From RGIG7179 sp051893555 (GTDB taxonomy: Bacteria; Bacillota; Clostridia; Peptostreptococcales; Anaerovoracaceae), in NCBI GenBank assembly GCA_051893555.1, contig JBJFHL010000076.1, positions 1-64,000 on the forward strand: 64,000 nt of DNA. The letters run 5' to 3'. Below, one piece after another: positions 57,571-64,000 of this stretch. Under the pieces are notes generated by a model. It saw only the letters and a list, made by a program, of their open reading frames with translations, was not told the DNA's origin and made no database searches. Numbering within the stretch: the stretch's first letter is position 1; each line of letters starts with the position of its first letter. The translations under genes were made by a program, and so were the position numbers.

Positions 57571-58845
57571 ATGGAACAGTTTATCTATGCAAACCAGGAG
57601 TCAGGTCTGACCCGGGAAGAAATCCGCACAGCTCTGATTTCCAGTCTGGAGGGACGCAGTCTGCGGCATGTGCTGATCATTCCCCCGGATTTCACCCGGT
57701 TTCACTCCAATGCGGGATATATAACCAATGTGTATTACCATACGCTGAAAGAACGGGGCTGCGAAGTGGATATTCTGCCGGCGCTGGGGACCCATGTGGC
57801 GATGACGGAGGAAGAAGCCGCAGGCATGTACGGCGATATTCCTTTTGACGCATTCATACCGCACAACTGGCGGAACGATGTGGTTCGGCTGGGAGAAGTG
57901 CCTGCGGAGTATATGGAAAAGATCACTGAAAATCTGTGGCACGATCCGGTCAGCGTGGAAATCAATAAACTGGTCATGGATGAAAAGTATGACCTGATCC
58001 TTTCTGTGGGGCAAGTGGTGCCCCATGAGGTTATCGGTATGGCGAACCATGCCAAGAATCTCTTTGTCGGTGTGGGCGGAAGCGATATGATCAATAAGAG
58101 TCATATGGTGGGTGCAGTCTACGGTATGGAACGAATGATGGGGAAAGATCATACACCGGTTCGAAAAATACTGGACTACGGGCTGGAACACTTTCTCAGC
58201 AACCGCCCAATCCTTTTTGTTCTGACCGTCTGCACCGCACCGGGCGGAAACATCCGGACCCATGGACTGTTCATCGGAGATACTCGGAAGGTGCTGGAGG
58301 AAGCCATCGCATTGTCGCAGGAAAAGAATATTGATTTCGTGGAAACGGGAATCAGAAAATGTGTGGTATATCTGGATCCGTCCGAATTCCGAAGCACCTG
58401 GCTTGGAAACAAGTCGGTTTACAGAACACGTATGGCCATTGCGGACGGTGGAGAACTGCTGGTACTGGCACCGGGGGTGGAGCGATTTGGCGAAGATGAA
58501 ACGGTGGATCATCTGATCCGTAAATACGGATACCGGGGGAGGATTCATACACTGGAGCAGTTTGAGAAACCGGAGAACCAGGATCTGCGGGATAATATGG
58601 GAGCAGCGGCTCATCTGATTCATGGATCCTCTGACGGACGATTTACCATCACGTATGCCGTGAAGAACATCAGCCGAAAGGAAATCGAATCCGTAGGATT
58701 TGCTTCTGCGGACTATGAAGAAATGGCGGCCCGCTATCATCCGGAAACACTGCAGTATGGGTACAACACCCTGCCGGACGGTGAGCAGATTTATTTCATT
58801 CCGAATCCGGCGCTTGGTTTATGGATCAACCGTGAGAAATTCTGA
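57571..58845 (+). CDS. LarA-family nickel-pincer racemase/epimerase
   Basis: 424 residues, the size of LarA (lactate racemase). PPDFTRFHSNAGY and PALGTHVAMTEEE occupy the N-terminal domain. VGQVVPHEVIGMANHAKN carries the histidine and the lysine position used for the nickel-pincer cofactor in LarA, and GGSDMINKSHM follows. Homologues include lactate, malate and phenyllactate racemases and a D-gluconate 2-epimerase. Its place after uxuA and gnd favours an aldonate epimerase. The cofactor genes larB, larC and larE are not in the window. AAAGGGAACC precedes the ATG at 57571. A terminator follows. Confidence 0.85.
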   Translation: MEQFIYANQESGLTREEIRTALISSLEGRSLRHVLIIPPDFTRFHSNAGYITNVYYHTLKERGCEVDILPALGTHVAMTEEEAAGMYGDIPFDAFIPHNWRNDVVRLGEVPAEYMEKITENLWHDPVSVEINKLVMDEKYDLILSVGQVVPHEVIGMANHAKNLFVGVGGSDMINKSHMVGAVYGMERMMGKDHTPVRKILDYGLEHFLSNRPILFVLTVCTAPGGNIRTHGLFIGDTRKVLEEAIALSQEKNIDFVETGIRKCVVYLDPSEFRSTWLGNKSVYRTRMAIADGGELLVLAPGVERFGEDETVDHLIRKYGYRGRIHTLEQFEKPENQDLRDNMGAAAHLIHGSSDGRFTITYAVKNISRKEIESVGFASADYEEMAARYHPETLQYGYNTLPDGEQIYFIPNPALGLWINREKF

Positions 58846-58920
58846 CGGCAGGGAGGACTGCATCGGGCCAGGTATTGAAATGCAGTGAGAATGTCCTGCG
58901 AGCGGATCCTGAAAAATAAG

Positions 58921-58963
58921 AAAACGAATTGTGCATGAAAAAAAGGTGCAATTCGTTTTTTTT
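58921..58963 (+). terminator. Terminator ending the hexuronate island
   Basis: An 11-bp stem (AAAACGAATTG with CAATTCGTTTT) followed by a long T-run, 75 bases after the LarA-like gene. Confidence 0.88.
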
Positions 58964-59043
58964 CTTTTGCAGGAAGGACAAGTGTGCTACAATAGAAAAA
59001 GAACGAAAATTGTAACTCGAAAAAGCCGAAAAGGGAGAAGACA

Positions 59044-59829
59044 ATGAATGAAAAGAGTGATAGCCAGCTTCTGAAGGATGCCTCAGTGCAGGTAAAAAAA
59101 GCAGGGACGCTTCTTTTGGAACAGGTCCACAATGATATGATCCGAAAAAAGGCACCAAAGGATTTTGTAACGGACATTGACACATCGGTACAGGAAACAC
59201 TGCAGCGGGGACTGCGGAACCTGGCCCCGGAAATTCAGTTTATGGGAGAAGAAAAGGATAATTCGGATCTGGATCTTCGTAAACCGACCTGGATTCTGGA
59301 TCCGGTGGACGGCACTCTGAATCTGATTCACGGATTTCGCCACAGTGCGATTTCTCTGGCACTGGCGGTTCAAAAAGAGGTGGTGCTGGGCATTGTATAT
59401 AACCCTTTCAGCGATGAAATGTTCATGGCTGTAAAGGGAGAGGGGGCATATCTCAATGACAGTCCGATTCATGTCAGTGGCTGTATGGAACTTTCTGAGG
59501 CAGTCTGTCTGGTAGGTACCAATCCGGCATATCGGAAGAATTCCGAGCAGGTCTTCAGCCGCATTCGGAGGCTGTACGAAAACAGTGTGGATATTCGCAG
59601 AATGGGGTCTGCTGCTTTGGATCTGTGCTATGTGGCCTGCGGCCGGGCAGACTGCTATGTGGAAGAAGGCCTTTTCCCATGGGATTATGCAGCCGGTATC
59701 CTGATCGTAAAAGAGGCAGGGGGAACGGTGACAGATCTGCAGGGAGAAGAAGTTCGGATTGATTCAAACTGGGGGCATGTGACAATCAGCAACGGCATAC
59801 TGCATGACAGACTGCTGCAGTTGGTATAA
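59044..59829 (+). CDS. Inositol-monophosphatase-family phosphatase
   Basis: A 261-residue Mg-dependent phosphatase. GEE (metal), DPVDGTLNLIHG (motif A) and FPWDYAAGILIVKEAGG (motif B) are intact. Substrates in the family include inositol-1-phosphate, fructose-1,6-bisphosphate, 3'-phosphoadenosine 5'-phosphate and histidinol phosphate; none can be chosen here. AAAGGGAGAAG precedes the ATG. It opens a run of genes that continues through the amidohydrolase to proBA with short gaps. Confidence 0.9.
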   Translation: MNEKSDSQLLKDASVQVKKAGTLLLEQVHNDMIRKKAPKDFVTDIDTSVQETLQRGLRNLAPEIQFMGEEKDNSDLDLRKPTWILDPVDGTLNLIHGFRHSAISLALAVQKEVVLGIVYNPFSDEMFMAVKGEGAYLNDSPIHVSGCMELSEAVCLVGTNPAYRKNSEQVFSRIRRLYENSVDIRRMGSAALDLCYVACGRADCYVEEGLFPWDYAAGILIVKEAGGTVTDLQGEEVRIDSNWGHVTISNGILHDRLLQLV

Positions 59830-59845
59830 GAAGGGAGAAAATAAA

Positions 59846-61030
59846 ATGATTTGTATTAAAAACGGACTTGTAAATGATGCAGTAAATCGGGATGCTTACA
59901 CCGCAGACATTCTGGTGTCCGGAACAGAGTCTGAACTGCCCGGAAAAATCATCGCTATCGGCACGAATCTGGAAATTCCGGAAGGGACGGAAATCATCGA
60001 CGCATCCGGTCTGGAAGTGTATCCGGGCTTCGTGGAAGCACATTGCCATACCGGGTTGGACGGCCATGGCGCCGGACAGGTTCAGATGGATTATAACGAA
60101 GAGAACGATATCGTGACGCCGCAGCTGCGGGCCATCGATGGCATCAATCCCATGGATGAAGGCATGCGTGCGGCGGCACTGGCAGGCGTAACCACCGTCT
60201 GCACCGGACCGGGAAGCACCAATGTGCTGGGCGGCACATTCGCTGCGGTGAAAACCTGGGGGGACCGCATCGACAATATGATCGTAAAAGAAGCCATCGG
60301 CATGAAGTGCGCCTTCGGTGAAAATCCGAAGAACTGGCACAGCAAGTTTACCACAAGCCGGATGACAACGGCATTTTACCTGCGTCAGGCTCTGGCACAG
60401 GCAAAAGAGTATCTGGCAAAAAAGGAAGCCGCAGGTGACGATCCGGAAAAGCGTCCGGATCTGGACATGAAGATGGAGGCACTGATTCCGGTGCTGAAAA
60501 AGGAAATCCCGCTGAAGGCCCACGCCCATGCAGCACAGGATTTCTTTACCGCATTGCGGATTGCCAGAGAATTCGATGTGAATATCACGCTGGAGCATGT
60601 GACCGAGGGACATCTGGTGGCAGAGGAGCTGGCGAAGGAAAATGTGCCTCTGGCGGTAGGACCGACCCTGACAAGTGCTTCCAAATTTGAAATGCGCAAT
60701 CTGAGCTGGCAGACGCCGAAAGTGCTGGCAGAAGCAGGATGCCAGGTTTCCATCATCACCGATGCCCAGGTGATCCCGCAGGAATTTCTGCCGGTATGTG
60801 CAGGAATTGCAGTGGAAGGCGGAATGGATCCGTTTATGGCACTGCAGGCCATCACTATCCATCCGGCCCGACACTGTCTCATTGCAGACCGGGTTGGTTC
60901 CCTGGAAGTGGGTAAGGATGCGGACATCGTTATCGCGGACGGCAGCCCGCTGACCATACCGACGAAAATCCACTATGTGCTGATTGACGGCAAGGTCATC
61001 AAGTGCCCGGAAGATACACAGCTGAGATAG
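59846..61030 (+). CDS. Amidohydrolase, imidazolonepropionase-like
   Basis: 394 residues. FVEAHCHTGLDG gives the HxH metal motif of the amidohydrolase superfamily, LKAHAHAAQDF and TLEHVTEGH give further histidines, and ITDAQVIPQEF holds the late aspartate. It groups with the imidazolonepropionase/prolidase-like branch; the substrate is unknown. GAAGGGAG precedes the ATG at 59846. It sits directly before proB, so a cyclic amide or dipeptide that yields glutamate or proline is an attractive but unproven substrate. Confidence 0.82.
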   Translation: MICIKNGLVNDAVNRDAYTADILVSGTESELPGKIIAIGTNLEIPEGTEIIDASGLEVYPGFVEAHCHTGLDGHGAGQVQMDYNEENDIVTPQLRAIDGINPMDEGMRAAALAGVTTVCTGPGSTNVLGGTFAAVKTWGDRIDNMIVKEAIGMKCAFGENPKNWHSKFTTSRMTTAFYLRQALAQAKEYLAKKEAAGDDPEKRPDLDMKMEALIPVLKKEIPLKAHAHAAQDFFTALRIAREFDVNITLEHVTEGHLVAEELAKENVPLAVGPTLTSASKFEMRNLSWQTPKVLAEAGCQVSIITDAQVIPQEFLPVCAGIAVEGGMDPFMALQAITIHPARHCLIADRVGSLEVGKDADIVIADGSPLTIPTKIHYVLIDGKVIKCPEDTQLR

Positions 61031-61039
61031 AGGGATACT

Positions 61040-61828
61040 ATGAGAATTGTAGTTAAAGTCGGAACATCCACCCTGGCCCACGTGGCCACAGGGCATTTGA
61101 ATATACGTCATATGGAAAAGCTGTGCAAGGTGCTGAGCGACGTGAAGAACGCAGGACATGAGGTGATCCTGGTTTCTTCCGGTGCCATCGGCATGGGCAT
61201 GGGCAAGCTGGGACTTTCCCGCAGGCCGGATACCCTTCCCGGCAAGCAGGCGGCGGCAGCCGTAGGCCAGTGCGAGCTGATGTATACCTATGATAAACTG
61301 TTTTCGGAGTATAACCACACGGTGGCACAGCTCCTTCTGACCGCGTCAGATATTAACGATGATGGACGGCGGGAAAACTTCACCAACACCATGAACACGC
61401 TGCTGGATCTTCATGCCCTTCCTGTTGTGAATGAAAATGATACGGTTGCCACGGAGCAGATCGTCATCGGAGATAATGATACCCTGGGCGCAGTAGTGGC
61501 CCGGGAGGTAGAGGCAGACCTGTATGTCATCCTTTCGGATATCGACGGTCTGTACACAGCAGACCCGAATAAAGATCCGGATGCGAAGCTGATCCCGCTG
61601 GTTTCAGAGATCACGGAAGAACTGAAGGCAGCGGCCGGCGGCAGCAGCGGAAGTCTGGGCACCGGCGGCATGGTGACCAAGCTGGAGGCGGCGGAAATCG
61701 CTGTAAACGCCGGATGTGACATGATCATTACCAACGGACGGGATCCATATATCTTGTACGATATTATGGACGGAAAGCCGGTGGGGACCCGGTTTGCAGC
61801 CAGAAGAAAGGAGAAAGACCTGCGATGA
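61040..61828 (+). CDS. proB: Glutamate 5-kinase (short form)
   Basis: 262 residues covering the amino acid kinase domain only: VVKVGTSTLAH, LVSSGAIGMG, VVNENDTVAT and GTGGMVTKLEAAEIA are present. The C-terminal PUA domain of E. coli ProB is missing, as in several Clostridia. It makes glutamyl-5-phosphate, the first step of proline synthesis. GAGGGATAC precedes the ATG. It overlaps proA by four bases. Confidence 0.95.
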   Translation: MRIVVKVGTSTLAHVATGHLNIRHMEKLCKVLSDVKNAGHEVILVSSGAIGMGMGKLGLSRRPDTLPGKQAAAAVGQCELMYTYDKLFSEYNHTVAQLLLTASDINDDGRRENFTNTMNTLLDLHALPVVNENDTVATEQIVIGDNDTLGAVVAREVEADLYVILSDIDGLYTADPNKDPDAKLIPLVSEITEELKAAAGGSSGSLGTGGMVTKLEAAEIAVNAGCDMIITNGRDPYILYDIMDGKPVGTRFAARRKEKDLR

Positions 61829-63084
61829 AGACAACTCTTGAAATTATGCGCTCGGCAAAATCCGCAGTCCCGGCGGTTTCTGCAGCGCCCACGGAGCAGA
61901 AAAATCAGGCGCTGCTGCAGATGGCGGACTGTCTTCAGGCTTTTTCGGAGGAAATCCTGAAGGAAAACGCGCTGGATGTGGAGGAAGCACGCGGCACGGT
62001 TTCTGATGTGATGATCGATCGCCTTTCTCTGACGGAGGAAAGGATCGATGCTATGGCACAGGGAATTCGTGATGTGGCTGCTCTTCCGGATCCGGTGGGA
62101 CGGGTTCTGGAACGGATGGAAAGGCCAAACGGCCTGGTGATTGAAAAGACGGCGGTGCCTCTGGGAGTCATTGCCATCATATACGAAAGCCGGCCCAATG
62201 TGACCAGTGATGCGGCAGCCCTCGCTCTGAAGAGCGGGAACGCCGGCATTCTGCGCGCAGGGCGGCAGAGCCGGCGTTCGGCGGCGGCCATCTGCCGGGC
62301 CCTCCAGGAGGGCCTGGCCGCCGCCGGGCTGCCTCGGGAGGCAGTACAGCTGGTGGAGGACACCTCACGGGAAAGTGCGCTGGAACTGATGCATGGTGTA
62401 GGTTACATCGATCTGCTGATTCCGCGGGGCGGCGCGGGTCTGATCCGGTCCTGCACCGAAAACGCCAAGGTACCATGTATTCAGACCGGAACAGGGATCT
62501 GCCACATCTATGTGGACGACAGTGCGGATCAGGAGATGGCACTGAACATTATAGAGAATGCCAAGACAAGCCGTCCGTCGGTGTGCAATGCGGCAGAGGT
62601 GCTGCTGGTCCACCGTGCGGTGGCAGATGAATTCCTGCCGAAGCTGGCCGGCAGGCTGGTCGAGAAGCGTGCCGCAGAGGGAAAAATACCGGTGGAACTG
62701 CACCTGGATCCGCAGGCCGCGAAAGTGATTGCGGGAGAAAAAGCCGGGACTGCGGATTTTGACACGGAATACCTGGATTACAAGATGGGCGTGAAGGTGG
62801 TGGATTCGGTGGAAGAAGCCATCGCCCATATTGCAGCCCATTCCACGGGTCACAGCGAGGCCATCCTTACGGAAACGAAAGCCCACGCAGACCTGTTTAC
62901 CCGCATGGTGGACAGCGCGGCGGTCTATGTCAATGCTTCCACCCGGTTTACTGACGGCGGGGAATTCGGTCTGGGATGCGAGATGGGGATTTCTACCCAG
63001 AAGCTCCATGCCAGAGGCCCCATGGGACTGCAGGAACTGACCACATATAAATATATTATTCACGGCAGCGGACAGATCCGGTAA
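61825..63084 (+). CDS. proA: Glutamate-5-semialdehyde dehydrogenase
   Basis: A 419-residue ProA. PLGVIAIIYESRPNVTSDAAALALKSGNA is the family segment (residues ~112-140), PRGGAGLI follows, and the catalytic cysteine lies in KTSRPSVCNAAE. FGLGCEMGIS ends the core. It reduces glutamyl-5-phosphate to the semialdehyde. The ATG overlaps the proB stop by four bases, with AAAGGAG upstream. No proC is seen in the window. Confidence 0.97.
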   Translation: MKTTLEIMRSAKSAVPAVSAAPTEQKNQALLQMADCLQAFSEEILKENALDVEEARGTVSDVMIDRLSLTEERIDAMAQGIRDVAALPDPVGRVLERMERPNGLVIEKTAVPLGVIAIIYESRPNVTSDAAALALKSGNAGILRAGRQSRRSAAAICRALQEGLAAAGLPREAVQLVEDTSRESALELMHGVGYIDLLIPRGGAGLIRSCTENAKVPCIQTGTGICHIYVDDSADQEMALNIIENAKTSRPSVCNAAEVLLVHRAVADEFLPKLAGRLVEKRAAEGKIPVELHLDPQAAKVIAGEKAGTADFDTEYLDYKMGVKVVDSVEEAIAHIAAHSTGHSEAILTETKAHADLFTRMVDSAAVYVNASTRFTDGGEFGLGCEMGISTQKLHARGPMGLQELTTYKYIIHGSGQIR

Positions 63085-63124
63085 GTGGGGTTTCTGCCGG
63101 TACTGTGGAGAGGAAGGGAAAAAA

Positions 63125-64000
63125 GTGTTTGAAAACTTTATCATATCGCTGGAAGCCGTGGCACCGATGTTCATCATCATGGCCATCGGTGTTTTATTAC
63201 GGAAAAAAAGCTTCCTGAATGAAACGGAAGTGAAGAAACTCAATAAACTGGTATTCAACGTGTTTTTTCCGTGCCTCATGTTCAGCAATATCTATGGCGC
63301 CCGGATCGGAGAGGCGTTCGATAAAAAGTTGATTCTATACTGCATTCTGATGATTCTTGCAGTCTTTTTCACTGCGATGGCGGTGATCGTGAAGATCGAA
63401 CCGGAAAACAAGAACCGGGGTGCCATGATACAGGCGATTTACCGCAGCAATTTCGTGATCATGGGAATCCCGATTGTCTCCAATATTTTCGGAGGAGAAC
63501 AGCTGGCTACGGCAGCCATTGCAGTGACCATCGTCGTACCGCTGTTTAATGTGCTGGCTGTGGTGGTGCTGGAAATCTTCCGCGGCGGGAAACCCAGTCC
63601 GCTGCACATCCTGAAGGGAATCGCGAAAAATCCTCTGATTATCGGTGCGGTGCTGGGCATCCTGACGGTGCCGTTTCATGTCGTGCTGCCGGATCTGGTG
63701 GAGGACGTGGTCTTTTCTCTGAAGGATGTGGCAACCCCCATGGCGCTGGTCATCCTGGGCATGTCTCTGAATCTGCGGGACATGGGAGAAGAAAAAAGAA
63801 ATCTGGTCATCTGTGTACTCGGCCGGCTGGTCATCGTGCCGGCGGTGGCTCTGACGGTGGGCGCACTGATCGGCCTGCGAGGGGTGTCCTTCGTGACGCT
63901 GATTGCGGTATTCACTTCGCCGACGGCCGTTTCCTCCTTTACGATGGCAGAGCAGATGGACAGCAACGGACAGCTGGCAGCCAATGCGGTAGTCTTTTCT
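63125..64000 (+). CDS. AEC-family (auxin efflux carrier-like) transporter, cut by window end
   Basis: The first 292 residues of a membrane carrier; no stop codon before base 64000. The sequence opens MFENFIISLEAVAPMFIIMA and continues with NKLVFNVFFPCLMFSNIY, RSNFVIMGIPIV and MALVILGMSLNL, typical of AEC carriers such as malate permeases. The start is a GTG at 63125 with GAGAGGAAGGG upstream. It lies 40 bases after proA and may be cotranscribed. The substrate is unknown. Confidence 0.85.
   Translation, partial: MFENFIISLEAVAPMFIIMAIGVLLRKKSFLNETEVKKLNKLVFNVFFPCLMFSNIYGARIGEAFDKKLILYCILMILAVFFTAMAVIVKIEPENKNRGAMIQAIYRSNFVIMGIPIVSNIFGGEQLATAAIAVTIVVPLFNVLAVVVLEIFRGGKPSPLHILKGIAKNPLIIGAVLGILTVPFHVVLPDLVEDVVFSLKDVATPMALVILGMSLNLRDMGEEKRNLVICVLGRLVIVPAVALTVGALIGLRGVSFVTLIAVFTSPTAVSSFTMAEQMDSNGQLAANAVVFS

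Noticed and set aside
59786..61318. Open frame of 510 codons on the minus strand opposite the amidohydrolase and proB
   Set aside because: Both plus-strand genes have full motif sets; the antisense reading shows none.
1..64000. CRISPR arrays, insertion sequences, prophage, rRNA or tRNA genes
   Set aside because: Read through all intergenic stretches on both strands; no direct-repeat/spacer arrays, transposase-like frames, integrases or cloverleaf-like sequences were recognised.

Overview
The window looks like a chromosomal segment of an anaerobic, amino-acid- and sugar-acid-using Clostridia (Bacillota). The grounds are strong AGGAGG-type ribosome sites, the Gram-positive rimP-nusA-rnpM-ylxQ-infB-rbfA order, a short NusA, a CIRCE element, SpmA/SpmB-like proteins, and many sigma-54 promoters with their own enhancer-binding proteins. 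A closer assignment (for example a gut Anaerovoracaceae or Lachnospiraceae relative) is only a guess. I saw no rRNA, tRNA, CRISPR array, prophage or insertion sequence.

Region 1 (1-6400): an SLC13-type anion transporter with an apparently leaderless promoter, then D-aminopeptidase dppA and a YfcC-type carrier transcribed divergently from two sigma-54 promoters around a large inverted repeat, then a sigma-54 activator. Region 2 (6400-15970): a GH25 lysozyme-like membrane protein and the translation/RNA housekeeping operon rimP to ribF. Region 3 (15970-30312): a D-amino-acid and peptide salvage zone. It holds a D-aminoacylase, two cytoplasmic class-A beta-lactamase-like hydrolases, a second sigma-54 activator, alanine racemase, an M19 dipeptidase, a VanX-like dipeptidase, SpmA/B-like membrane proteins, an S66 LD-carboxypeptidase and lysA. 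Seven sigma-54 promoters are clear across regions 1 and 3. Six of them form three divergent pairs, so this is best read as one nitrogen- or carbon-controlled regulon for D-residue and cell-wall peptides.

Region 4 (30313-37930): rpsO, pnp with a switch-like leader, an SDR/AraC divergent pair, CIRCE-controlled htpG and an alpha/beta hydrolase. Region 5 (37949-58963): a hexuronate catabolic island. uxaB-uxaA diverge from a LacI-family regulator followed by uxaC, a polar-amino-acid-type ABC transporter split around two bicupins and two TIM-barrel proteins, then uxuA, uxuB, kdgK, eda (with a C-terminal VOC-like extension), a second PfkB kinase, gnd, a HAD phosphatase and a LarA-family racemase/epimerase. 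Glucuronate and galacturonate would converge on 2-keto-3-deoxygluconate (KDG), then KDPG, then pyruvate plus glyceraldehyde-3-phosphate. The bicupins, TIM barrels and LarA protein suggest a further, uncharacterised sugar acid feeding the same trunk. Region 6 (58964-64000): an inositol-monophosphatase-family protein, an amidohydrolase, proB-proA and the start of an AEC carrier cut by the window end.
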